Shown in pieces: positions 54,923-63,439 of a stretch of DNA of 64,000 nucleotides. The notes under the pieces were generated by a model. It had not been told where the DNA came from. It saw nothing but the letters and a program-made list of their open reading frames with translations, and did not search any database. Numbering within the stretch: the first letter of the stretch is position 1; every line of letters begins with the position of its first letter. A program made the position numbers and the translations under genes. This DNA comes from an uncultured Saprospiraceae bacterium (lineage in GTDB: Bacteria > Bacteroidota > Bacteroidia > Chitinophagales > Saprospiraceae), in contig CALISO010000020.1 in the NCBI GenBank assembly GCA_938041445.1, positions 1-64,000 of the forward strand, written 5' to 3'.

Positions 54923-57805
54923 ATGCGTAATTTAATCTTTGTCATCGGATTCGTCTTGTCCTCAATATTAGTTTTATCAGGACAAACTGAAGGACATAAA
55001 TTCATTGAAGACGTAAATGTCACACAGACTAAAGCAGTCTATCTAGGCTTGACTAAGCCAGCAAGCGAAATTGCGGGCATTAGTGCACTCAAAACTGAGA
55101 AGAGAAATAAGTGGAAGAGCAAACGGCAAGTACCAGATAACTTTAAAGGAAGAGGAAAGACTAAGGTGATATATCCTGACTTAGAACACCAAGGTGCAGA
55201 TAAACTGAGGCAAACTTCAATAGAAACTGTAAGAAGAGATCCAACAGTACCTCTTGTCAATTTTGAAGGATTGACGTCTGGTAACTCTCCTAATGATCCT
55301 TCGGGTGATATCGGGATTGATTATTATATGCAAGCGATCAATGCGACATTGATAGCTATCTATGAAAAAGATGGAAGTCTAGTGACTAATTTTGCTGCCA
55401 ATAGTCTTTGGACTTCGTTAGGTGTTTCATCACGTGGTGATCCCATTATATTGTACGATGAGCAAACTAGCCAATGGATAATCACAGAATTTGCTGGCCC
55501 TGCAGAATTACTCATTGCAGTATCAGAAACTTCAAGTCCACTGGGGTCTTATCATGTATATCGATTTTCAACTCCTAACTTTCCTGATTATCCAAAGTAT
55601 GGGATTTGGTCTGACCACCTAGTCGTCACTTCGAACGAGACGGGAACTGGTACCAATAGATTACATCAATATTTTATAGATAGGAATGCGTTGATGACAG
55701 GTGCTGAAGATGTTGCTTTACAAAGGATAGAGATTGTAGGTACTACTGGGTCAGAGCAAAATTTTATTGTCAGCACTCCTGCAGATTGGAACGGACCTTT
55801 AGAACCATTAGAGTCTAGTCCCATTGTATTGCTTCTCGACGATAGTAGTTGGGGTAATGCTCCAGAGGATGGATTAAGATTCTTTAGGTTCAACGTCGAT
55901 ATGGAGGATGAATCCAATACTACTGTGGATGAGGTATTTATACCATTGAGTCCATATGATAGTTACCCGTGTGCAGCAGAAGGGATAGGTTTTGCATGTA
56001 TTCCACAGCGAGGAGGTGCTGGTATTGATGGATTGCCAGAATTGATACTCAATGTCCCACATTACAGGAGATTTGACACTCATGAATCGTTGGTATTTGC
56101 ATTTGTGACAGATGCTACTGATGGTGATAATGTTGCAGGTGTGAGATGGACTGAATTGAGAAGAACAGAAGAAGAAGATTGGGGTGTCTACCAAGAAGGA
56201 ACATTTGCACCTGATGATGGATTGCACAGATGGATGGCAGGAATAGCAATGGACAAGTTTGGTAATATTGGAATGGCTTACTCTGTCAGTAGCCCTGACG
56301 ATTTTGCTGGATTAAGATACACAGGTAGAAGGGCAGAAGATCCACTAGGTCTAATGACAGTACCAGAGACAATCATTCAAGAAGGATTCGGAGATACGGG
56401 CAATTCTGGTAGATTTGGTGACTATACGCAGATGAGTATTGATGCGCAGAATGGAACAACATTTTGGTTCACTGGGGAATATGGAGGGTCCAGCCAAGTA
56501 AGAACAAAAATCGTGGCGTTTGAAATAGCCAGAGATACATTTGATCTGGCTGTAACCAATATCGTTAGCCCAAGTCAAATAGGGGAGAATTTATCGACCA
56601 TTGAGTCTATAACGGCAACCGTCGAGAATACAGGTGTTGAAGATATGACCAACCCCACCGTTAGCTTAATGGTAGATGGTTCACCCATTGCAACAGAAAC
56701 GATAGAGGCAACACTTGTTCAAGGGGAGCCTATTGACCATACTTTCAATCCTACTGTTGACTTGTCTGAATTCAGAGATTATGAGATTACAGTTGCCGTT
56801 AACCATCCTGATGATACCAATGATGTCAATAATATTCTGACGACCAATATTGAAAACTTGCCTTCGTTCGATATAAGTGTTGATGCATCAGTATCATCTT
56901 CTATTTGCTTAGGGCAAAACCAAATAACTGCAACAATAATTAATGAAGGATTTAACGAAATCTCTGGAGTGACTCTAACATTATTTCAAGTTGAGACTTC
57001 AGGTAATACATTGATTTTATCTGAAAATATTATTGATCCAATTCAAGGAGCCGGAGGTGAGTTGACAATTGATTTAGATGTTGATATGAATGCACCCGGT
57101 ACATTGCTATATAGGGTAGAAGTAAGTCCAATTGGATTTATAGCTGAGGCAGAAGAAGCCAATAATGCCACACAAATTGAAGTGATCATTGATTCAAATA
57201 ATGTCAATATTGAGTTCCAAATATTATTTGATGAATTTTCTGATGAGACTTCTTTTGAAATTATTGATCCTAGCTCGACTGAGGTCTTACATGAAGGAAG
57301 CTTTGATGAAGGTGAAACTGAGTTTACGCTTAATATGTGCTTGGCAGCAGATCAGTGTTACCTTCTAAGAATGTTTGATAGTTATGGCGATGGGATGTGT
57401 TGTGATTTTGGTGAAGGATCCTATAGTCTTACCTATGCGAATGGAGAGGTTCTTCTCGACGAGATTGGTGACTTTGGAGATAGTGTATCTGAATTATTTT
57501 GTGTAGATATGGTTGATCCTATTTTGTCTGTGAGTGATGTAGATTTTTCTAAGCATTCTATTAATGTTTTTCCTAATCCTACTGCTGATATCATTAATAT
57601 AGAAATAGCTGATGTTGACCTTGGTAATTTTATCACATTAGAATTGCGAGACCTAAATGGCAAATTGGTAAGACAACAATACGCTAATAATTATAGTGGT
57701 AAATATTTATCAATTATTTCATTGATGGATAGACCAGCTGGTAACTATTACCTTTCGATAAAGGGTTATGAGCAAATGGGAGTTACAACAATTACGAAAT
57801 TATAA
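54923..57805 (+). CDS. Secreted T9SS cargo with CARDB-like repeats
   Basis: A 960-residue exported protein. Signal (LIFVIGFVLSSILVLSGQ), then about 480 residues of a domain I do not recognise (NFEGLTSGNSPNDPSGDIGI, YGIWSDHLVVTSNETGTGTN). Residues about 540-740 contain two CARDB-like modules (FDLAVTNIVSPSQIG, YRVEVSPIGFI). The next 90 residues are cysteine-bearing (DSYGDGMCCDFGEG). The end is a T9SS type A sorting domain starting HSINVFPNPTADIINIEI. It follows a small lipoprotein after 15 bases. Confidence 0.85.
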   Translation: MRNLIFVIGFVLSSILVLSGQTEGHKFIEDVNVTQTKAVYLGLTKPASEIAGISALKTEKRNKWKSKRQVPDNFKGRGKTKVIYPDLEHQGADKLRQTSIETVRRDPTVPLVNFEGLTSGNSPNDPSGDIGIDYYMQAINATLIAIYEKDGSLVTNFAANSLWTSLGVSSRGDPIILYDEQTSQWIITEFAGPAELLIAVSETSSPLGSYHVYRFSTPNFPDYPKYGIWSDHLVVTSNETGTGTNRLHQYFIDRNALMTGAEDVALQRIEIVGTTGSEQNFIVSTPADWNGPLEPLESSPIVLLLDDSSWGNAPEDGLRFFRFNVDMEDESNTTVDEVFIPLSPYDSYPCAAEGIGFACIPQRGGAGIDGLPELILNVPHYRRFDTHESLVFAFVTDATDGDNVAGVRWTELRRTEEEDWGVYQEGTFAPDDGLHRWMAGIAMDKFGNIGMAYSVSSPDDFAGLRYTGRRAEDPLGLMTVPETIIQEGFGDTGNSGRFGDYTQMSIDAQNGTTFWFTGEYGGSSQVRTKIVAFEIARDTFDLAVTNIVSPSQIGENLSTIESITATVENTGVEDMTNPTVSLMVDGSPIATETIEATLVQGEPIDHTFNPTVDLSEFRDYEITVAVNHPDDTNDVNNILTTNIENLPSFDISVDASVSSSICLGQNQITATIINEGFNEISGVTLTLFQVETSGNTLILSENIIDPIQGAGGELTIDLDVDMNAPGTLLYRVEVSPIGFIAEAEEANNATQIEVIIDSNNVNIEFQILFDEFSDETSFEIIDPSSTEVLHEGSFDEGETEFTLNMCLAADQCYLLRMFDSYGDGMCCDFGEGSYSLTYANGEVLLDEIGDFGDSVSELFCVDMVDPILSVSDVDFSKHSINVFPNPTADIINIEIADVDLGNFITLELRDLNGKLVRQQYANNYSGKYLSIISLMDRPAGNYYLSIKGYEQMGVTTITKL

Positions 57806-57809
57806 ACAT

Positions 57810-59042
57810 ATGTATAGATACCTCATACTTACCCTGATATTGGCCGCAATATGGTCATGTGAACAGCCAAAATCGTCAGACAAAAGTGCTGGCGCTAGTG
57901 TGGAAGGAAGTTCGAAAGCTGCCTCTAAATCATCAAGTCAAGATAGGGAGGCTACTACGGAGGCATCTATATCAGAGAATACACCTATTTCTGAAACTTT
58001 AGGAAAAACTAAAGAAGCAGTGCAAACTATAAAGAACGAAGTAGGTGAGGCTACAGAGAAAATAACGGTTGCAACTGATAAAAAGACATCTAAATCTCAA
58101 CCTGCGGAAGAAACTAAGTCAGTAGTAACTAAAGCCAAAGACAAAGTAGTAGAAACATCTAAGCCTACTACCAAAGTAGAAGATATGGTGAAATCAGAAG
58201 TAACAGAACCAGTAGCAGAGACAACGAAACCTGAAGTGCTAAAGGATGTCGTGACTACAACAACATCGAGACCCGATGCCACGACCCAAGAGACTCCTGA
58301 TGTATCAAAACCAACAACTACTGAAGAACCACCTGTACAATCACGGCCTACTGATACAACCCCAGAAACTAAACCAGAGAAGCCACGACAAGCTCAGTCC
58401 AAGCCAATGCATAGTTACTTTAATTACGTACTATCTAAGTATGTTACGGATCAAGGCAAAGTAGATTACCAAGGCATTAAAACAGAGATAGGTAACTTAG
58501 ATAAATATGTTGTAGACCTTCAAAGATTTCCACCTCAAGCTGATTGGTCTAAGAATGAAACCCTTGCTTATTGGATTAATGCTTACAATGCTTTTACTAT
58601 TAAGATGATATGTGATAACTATCCGTTAGCATCTATCAAAGATCTTCATAGTGGCAAGCCTTGGGATCATAAGTGGATTAAGATTGATGGGGAAACACTT
58701 TCACTTAATGATATTGAAAATGTGATTATCAGGCCAACTTTCAAAGAGCCAAGGATACATTTTGCAGTCAACTGTGCAGCAAAGTCGTGTCCTCCACTCG
58801 CTAATGAAGCATTCACTAAGACAAATCTGGATGTCTTACTAGAAAAACGGACTAAGAGTTTTATCAATAATACTGCCTACAATGATTTGACAAAAAATCC
58901 TGCGATGGTTTCTAAGATTTTCAATTGGTATAAAGAAGATTTCGGAGATGTTGTCACATTTGTGAATAAATACATCTATGATGGTGTCAAACCGATCACT
59001 GCGATTGATTATACCGAGTATGATTGGACACTGAATAATTAA
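57810..59042 (+). CDS. DUF547 domain lipoprotein
   Basis: From ATG 57810 the protein has 410 residues. The lipoprotein signal ends LAAIWSCEQ. Residues about 20-200 are a low-complexity linker rich in Thr, Lys, Glu, Ser and Pro. From about 205 the DUF547 domain begins (YFNYVLSKYVTDQGKVDYQG, TLAYWINAYNAFTIKMICDN, IHFAVNCAAKSCPPLANEAF). The family is possibly protease-like (Cys and His in the last segment), but its activity is not established. A longer frame from 57768 overlaps the previous gene by 38 bases. Confidence 0.88.
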   Translation: MYRYLILTLILAAIWSCEQPKSSDKSAGASVEGSSKAASKSSSQDREATTEASISENTPISETLGKTKEAVQTIKNEVGEATEKITVATDKKTSKSQPAEETKSVVTKAKDKVVETSKPTTKVEDMVKSEVTEPVAETTKPEVLKDVVTTTTSRPDATTQETPDVSKPTTTEEPPVQSRPTDTTPETKPEKPRQAQSKPMHSYFNYVLSKYVTDQGKVDYQGIKTEIGNLDKYVVDLQRFPPQADWSKNETLAYWINAYNAFTIKMICDNYPLASIKDLHSGKPWDHKWIKIDGETLSLNDIENVIIRPTFKEPRIHFAVNCAAKSCPPLANEAFTKTNLDVLLEKRTKSFINNTAYNDLTKNPAMVSKIFNWYKEDFGDVVTFVNKYIYDGVKPITAIDYTEYDWTLNN

Positions 59043-59061
59043 TAGAGTCCGCAAGAAATAC

Positions 59062-59091
59062 AAAAAGCCACCTTAACTAGGTGGCTTTTTT
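59062..59091. terminator. Bidirectional rho-independent terminator
   Basis: GCCACCT (59067-59073) pairs with AGGTGGC (59079-59085) around TAACT, flanked by A on the left and T on the right. It lies between the convergent DUF547 and CBS genes and can end both transcripts. Confidence 0.88.
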
Positions 59092-59158
59092 GTTTATAAG
59101 AAATCTTGAAAAGATTTTTATTTATCTATACCTATATGTGTTTTCCTGTGTTGTAGTG

Positions 59159-59608
59159 TTAAGGTTGTGAACCAGCAGCTTCCTGGCTTTCAAATGCATC
59201 TTTGTAAAGTATCGGTCTAGGATATTCTTCCTTGATTGCAAGTCGCATTAGGTCAAAAGAAGTAATCACTCCTTTCAACTCATTTCTCAAGTTGACTACT
59301 GGTAGAGTTTTGAATCTATTATCTAAAAACAACTCTGCAGCGGTACCCACTTTATCCTTTGGGGTAATTTTTATGACCTTGTCATTCATGACTTGCTCTA
59401 CATTGAGGGTATTTTCAGTTTGTTGCTTTCTGATTGCCTTCCACATATCATAAGTTGTAATCATTCCAACTAACTGACCTTCGCTAGTCACAGGCATTTG
59501 TTGGATGTTATTGGCGAGCATAAACTCCGATACTTCGCTTATTGACTGCTCTGGACTTGCTGTCGCAGGATTGACAGTCATTATTTTTCTAACTTCTTGA
59601 TTTAACAT
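59159..59608 (-). CDS. CBS domain pair protein
   Basis: From ATG 59608 the protein has 149 residues and consists of two CBS motifs (KIMTVNPATASPEQSISEVS, VEQVMNDKVIKITPKDKVGT) separated by a short linker. Such pairs bind adenine nucleotides. A longer frame from 59650 adds 14 residues with no family sequence. The partner and effect are unknown. Confidence 0.85.
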   Translation of the reverse strand: MLNQEVRKIMTVNPATASPEQSISEVSEFMLANNIQQMPVTSEGQLVGMITTYDMWKAIRKQQTENTLNVEQVMNDKVIKITPKDKVGTAAELFLDNRFKTLPVVNLRNELKGVITSFDLMRLAIKEEYPRPILYKDAFESQEAAGSQP

Positions 59609-59695
59609 AACAGGAATTGATTTAGTGATAAATAATGGTATCATCATCAAGTTAAGTTAAATTTGATTAATAATCAATACTCATCAAAATAAAAA

Positions 59696-59718
59696 TCGGC
59701 TAGATACGATATAGCCGA
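59696..59718. repeat. Inverted repeat before dgt
   Basis: TCGGCTA and TAGCCGA form a perfect 7-base stem with a 9-base spacer, 26 bases before the dgt ATG in the gap between dgt and the CBS gene. It could be an operator; support is only the symmetry. Confidence 0.3.
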
Positions 59719-59743
59719 AATTTATTGCCGTTTACGCCTAATT

Positions 59744-61120
59744 ATGCAGTGGAATACTTGTTTTTCAGAAGAGTCAATCGCATATCCGAGAAAGTCTGAT
59801 AGTGTCAGATCTCATTTTCAGAGGGACTTTGATAGGTTGATATTTTCATCACCCTTTCGTCGCCTCCAAAGTAAGACACAGGTCTTTCCTTTGCCTGGTA
59901 GTAAGTTTGTTCATAATCGTCTCACGCATTCTCTTGAGGTCGCTTCAGTTGGGCGGTCATTAGGTGCCTTAGTTGGGTATACACTGGCAGATACAGTGAT
60001 TGACAGTGATGATCATAAGACTAAGGACTTTTATAGAAATGATCTGCCATATGTGATAGCTGCAGCTTGTCTTGCTCACGATGTTGGTAATCCAGCATTC
60101 GGTCATTCCGGAGAGAAAGCAATCTCTAACTATTTTATCAACTATGCTGATACATTGATTGATGGCAAGCGGTTGATAGAACACTTCACATCGGAAGAGT
60201 GGTCTGATCTAATTAATTTTGAAGGAAATGCGAATGCCCTAAGACAACTCACTAAGCAATATTACGGGAAGCATGCTGGTGGACTTGGTTTGACTATTAC
60301 AACATTGGCGTCAATATTGAAGTATCCATGTCCTTCTACAGCTGTAGATAAGCAATATAAGCATCGTAAAAAGTATGGTTACTTTCTTACTGAAAACAAT
60401 ACATTTGATACAATTGCTACGAAGCTAGGATTAGTCAAAGATCAAAATAGCTCTGGCTGTTACTACAGACATCCTTTCGTTTACCTCGTAGAAGCTGCTG
60501 ATGACATTTGCTACAGCATTATGGATATGGAAGATGCACATAGACTGGGTATCTTATCAAGAGATATTGTATCTGGATTATTCATTGATATTTTAAGGCA
60601 ATTAGTGCCTAAGACTATTGTAGATATCTCTGAAAGGTATGCTCAGATTATTGATCATAATGAGTCTATTGCTTTCCTGAGAGCTAAGGTCATAAATGCT
60701 TATGTTGACAGGTGTCATAATACTTTTATAGAGCATCGTGAAGCGATACTAGCTGGCACTTTCAATGATACCTTGATGGATAATCTGGAATCCGAAGTAC
60801 CAGCTATGAAAGAAATTATTGCCTTGTCTGTGGAGAGAATCTATCAGCATCCTCATGTCTTGGAGATAGAGATTGCCGGATACAATCTCATGTCAGAACT
60901 ACTGCAGTTATATGTACCTGCAGCATTAAGCAAGCAGAAGCAACCTCAGCACAAAACGATTATGCGTCTCATCCCTAATCAATTCACTGGAGACTTACAG
61001 AGTGATTCGTCTTATCTCAGGGTGATGAATGTCTTAGATCACATCTCTAGTATGACTGATATCTATGCTACGGAGCACTTCAGACGCTTAAAAGGGATAG
61101 ATATATCCTCACTTCAGTAA
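59744..61120 (+). CDS. dgt: Deoxyguanosinetriphosphate triphosphohydrolase
   Basis: A 458-residue HD-domain enzyme that splits dNTPs into nucleoside and triphosphate. The metal site uses HNRLTHSLEVASVG (His about 62) and ACLAHDVGNPAFGHSGE (HD at 112-113), with the LVEAADDICYSIMDMEDAHR segment holding the last Asp. The length and the N-terminus (RSHFQRDFDRLIFSSPFRRL) match the dGTPase family. ATG at 59744. It helps control the dNTP pool. A 104-base gap separates it from the next gene. Confidence 0.93.
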   Translation: MQWNTCFSEESIAYPRKSDSVRSHFQRDFDRLIFSSPFRRLQSKTQVFPLPGSKFVHNRLTHSLEVASVGRSLGALVGYTLADTVIDSDDHKTKDFYRNDLPYVIAAACLAHDVGNPAFGHSGEKAISNYFINYADTLIDGKRLIEHFTSEEWSDLINFEGNANALRQLTKQYYGKHAGGLGLTITTLASILKYPCPSTAVDKQYKHRKKYGYFLTENNTFDTIATKLGLVKDQNSSGCYYRHPFVYLVEAADDICYSIMDMEDAHRLGILSRDIVSGLFIDILRQLVPKTIVDISERYAQIIDHNESIAFLRAKVINAYVDRCHNTFIEHREAILAGTFNDTLMDNLESEVPAMKEIIALSVERIYQHPHVLEIEIAGYNLMSELLQLYVPAALSKQKQPQHKTIMRLIPNQFTGDLQSDSSYLRVMNVLDHISSMTDIYATEHFRRLKGIDISSLQ

Positions 61121-61224
61121 CTAAATAAGGTAGAACCGATAATTTTCTGATTAGATATTAAATAAAATCGATAAGTAATCAGTTTTACTAGTCTATTTAC
61201 AAACGAATACAGCCACAATTCCCT

Positions 61225-61941
61225 ATGGATACTAAAAAATTCAAAAATAAGCTTGATAAGATATCGAATGTATTTGACTCAATGCAAGCAGATCAGTCGA
61301 TCAGTGGACTAGAACAAGAGCTACTCAAAAAGTATGTCATCCAACTATATGAGACACTACTGGAAGAGAGTAAATCTAAATCGTCTGAAAAAAAATCTAA
61401 GAAAGAGGTAACTACTGTTGTAAAGGAAGAGATTGCTAGCTCTACACCACCTATAGAGGAGCCTGTACAAGAGGTCGTAGCTCCTCATCCTGTAGAGTCT
61501 CAGCCAGAATCACCAATGCCGACTATCTCAGAAGAACCGGAAATTGCTCAAGCTCAGAGTGCAAGTGCTTCTGTTGTTCAACAGAGCTCTGCTAGTGTCA
61601 CAGAAGTTTTAGTTAATGAGTTGGATATTCCTACAGCATTGAAGCCTGTATTTGAGAAAGTTTCCGCTGTTGAGTTATCAGATAAGTTGAGTCATTCTAA
61701 GGTAAAGGACATCTCTACAGCTATGGGTATCAATGAAAAGATCTTCACGATCACAGAGTTATTTGGTGGAGACCAAAACCTTTTCAGCACAGTGACTACT
61801 AAATTGAATGCTTGCACCTCTTATGATGAGGCGGTCAAGTATCTAAGCAGTACCATTGCCCGTGATCAGAACTGGGGTCAAGATGGCAAGGTTAACAAAG
61901 CCAAGGTTTTTATGAAATTGGTCCAGAGAAAGTTTGTCTAA
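61225..61941 (+). CDS. Conserved protein of unknown function with disordered centre
   Basis: A 238-residue cytoplasmic protein. The N-terminus (about 1-50) is helical, the middle (about 50-135) is a Pro/Glu/Ser/Val-rich linker, and the last 100 residues form a helical domain (VSAVELSDKLSHSKVKDIST, KIFTITELFGGDQNLFSTV, RDQNWGQDGKVNKAKVFMK). I recall similar uncharacterised Bacteroidota proteins but no named function. It is 21 bases before the rhomboid gene. Confidence 0.7.
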   Translation: MDTKKFKNKLDKISNVFDSMQADQSISGLEQELLKKYVIQLYETLLEESKSKSSEKKSKKEVTTVVKEEIASSTPPIEEPVQEVVAPHPVESQPESPMPTISEEPEIAQAQSASASVVQQSSASVTEVLVNELDIPTALKPVFEKVSAVELSDKLSHSKVKDISTAMGINEKIFTITELFGGDQNLFSTVTTKLNACTSYDEAVKYLSSTIARDQNWGQDGKVNKAKVFMKLVQRKFV

Positions 61942-61962
61942 AGGACCGTCAACTTACATCAA

Positions 61963-62643
61963 ATGCCAAAATCGCGATCGATAGGAAGTATCATAGGATT
62001 TCCACTCTTGTTTGTTTCAATTCTGTGGATTGCACATTTCTATAAGATCGCAGTTCCTCAAGGTCCTGGCAGTCTAGGTATTTATCCTAGAGAGCTATTT
62101 GGCCTCAAGGGTATCATTACCGCTCCTATGTCGCATGGAGATTTTCACCACTTGATATCTAACAGTCTTCCACTTCTTGTCACTATGACTATTATTTCAT
62201 GGTTCTACAGGAGGGTAGCAACATATTCTTTTGTACTGATCTATGTGCTTACTGGTGCTGCAGTTTGGTTATTTGGCAGATCTGTATTCCATATAGGAGC
62301 AAGTGGTCTAGTATATGGGTTAGTTTCATTCATATTTTGGTCAGGAGTCTTTCGACGAAATCTTAAGTCTATCGTACTTAGTCTTGTTATCGTTGTGATG
62401 TACAGCGGATACCTGCACGGTATACTACCTAATCAAGAAGGGATAAGTTGGGAGAGTCATCTATTTGGGGCAATAGTAGGAATCTACATCGCATACGTTC
62501 TGAAAGGTATGGTAGAGAGTGATGAGATCACTAGGGATCCATGGGCAGATGAGTCCAATGAAAAGAACTTTTTCTTAAAAAGAGATCAATTTGATTTAAC
62601 CAAGGAGGAGAGAAGATTCACTGGGTCTGAAGACGATATTTAG
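61963..62643 (+). CDS. Rhomboid family intramembrane serine protease
   Basis: A 226-residue membrane protein with about six hydrophobic segments. The catalytic pair is visible: Ser about 114 in HIGASGLVYGL and His about 166 in SHLFGAIVGIYIA. The HGDFHHLISNSLPLLV stretch, with HxxxN, is the loop-1 motif of the family. The C-terminal tail is polar and cytoplasmic. Substrates are unknown. Confidence 0.9.
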   Translation: MPKSRSIGSIIGFPLLFVSILWIAHFYKIAVPQGPGSLGIYPRELFGLKGIITAPMSHGDFHHLISNSLPLLVTMTIISWFYRRVATYSFVLIYVLTGAAVWLFGRSVFHIGASGLVYGLVSFIFWSGVFRRNLKSIVLSLVIVVMYSGYLHGILPNQEGISWESHLFGAIVGIYIAYVLKGMVESDEITRDPWADESNEKNFFLKRDQFDLTKEERRFTGSEDDI

Positions 62644-62683
62644 AATCTAGTTGAATCGGATCGATAATTAGGATTTTAGAACA

Positions 62684-62763
62684 TAGCCTCTGGCGGGATC
62701 GAACCACCATCTACAAAAACTTAAATAACTTAAGCTGTCATTCTAACCTTGAACTAAGAGGCC
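62684..62763 (-). tRNA. tRNA-like gene with abnormal anticodon arm
   Basis: Read on the minus strand, the ends pair as a 7-base acceptor stem (GGCCTCT with AGAGGCT, one G-T), followed by TA, a four-base D stem (GTTC/GAAT) with loop AAGGTTA holding GG, and a T arm GGTGG-TTCGATC-CCGCC. The part between is 30 bases, against 22 normally, and the canonical anticodon stem does not pair. Two readings exist: canonical placement gives anticodon AAG but no stem; a longer stem GCTTA/TAAGT gives loop AGTTATT with TTA in the anticodon position but G instead of U33. No CCA is encoded. It may be a degenerate or non-standard tRNA. The flanking 62764-62955 shows only an A/T run. Confidence 0.6.
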
Positions 62764-62955
62764 ATAATCCTAATTGGGCTAAAATCGATAATCAAAAATA
62801 TATATATTTTTTTTAAGTATGAATTTTCTGAGCACTTTTTTCAAAATATTAGGGGAAAAATCTGAGTCTCGAGAGATAACATAGGGAATTTGTTAAAATC
62901 CCCGTATTTTGTTGACATTAAATAGTAAAAATTACTTCTTTAAATATTATGATAT

Positions 62956-63378
62956 ATGAAACGATTTGATTGCGTAATAGGCACAATTGCAGTTATTTGC
63001 TTGTCATTTATAAGTTGTAGTAATGCACCACAATCTGCTTCTCCTGAAGTCTCCATAATACAGCCAAAAACAATCGATTTTAGGGATATATCAGTTGAAG
63101 AATTGCCTTCAGCTTTTGGAACAGATTCGTACACGATTATTGATGTAAGGACGCCTGAAGAGATAGCTGGAGGGATGATAGATGATGCGATACATATAGA
63201 TTATGTTTCCACAGATTTTGAGGATAGGCTGAATGAGTTAGATAAGAATGAGAATTATGTCATCTACTGTAGGAGTGGTGGCCGGAGCGGGAAGACTTCA
63301 GAAAAAATGAGAAAACTTGGATTTAGAAGTGTTTGTAATCTTGATGGAGGTTATCTCTCATACACTGCGGGCAACTAA
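62956..63378 (+). CDS. Rhodanese-like lipoprotein
   Basis: A 140-residue protein with lipoprotein signal CLSFISCSN, followed by one rhodanese domain (SYTIIDVRTPEEIAGGMIDD, then YVIYCRSGGRSGKTSEKM). The active-site loop CRSGGRS (Cys about 105) has the six-residue length of sulfurtransferases. It would act in the periplasm, on thiosulfate or persulfide; the acceptor is unknown. Confidence 0.9.
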   Translation: MKRFDCVIGTIAVICLSFISCSNAPQSASPEVSIIQPKTIDFRDISVEELPSAFGTDSYTIIDVRTPEEIAGGMIDDAIHIDYVSTDFEDRLNELDKNENYVIYCRSGGRSGKTSEKMRKLGFRSVCNLDGGYLSYTAGN

Positions 63379-63394
63379 TTTCTATTTAAATCTA

Positions 63395-63402
63395 TATATT
63401 TG
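63395..63402 (+). promoter_or_regulatory. Candidate -7 element for the last gene
   Basis: TATATTTG matches TAnnTTTG and lies 37 bases before the ATG at 63440. The -33 element is not clear. Confidence 0.4.
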
Positions 63403-63439
63403 AGCGAAATAATTATCTACCCAAACAATATCTTATACT

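Noticed and set aside
62684-62763. UAA suppressor tRNA
   Set aside because: The TTA anticodon needs a non-standard stem and lacks U33, and TAA is used as stop for several genes here, so suppression is unlikely.
62663-62790. Inverted AATTAGG/CCTAATT and GATTTTAG/CTAAAATC motifs around the tRNA-like gene as att-like or transposon ends
   Set aside because: The order of the two motifs does not agree with one continuous inverted repeat, and no integrase or transposase is present.
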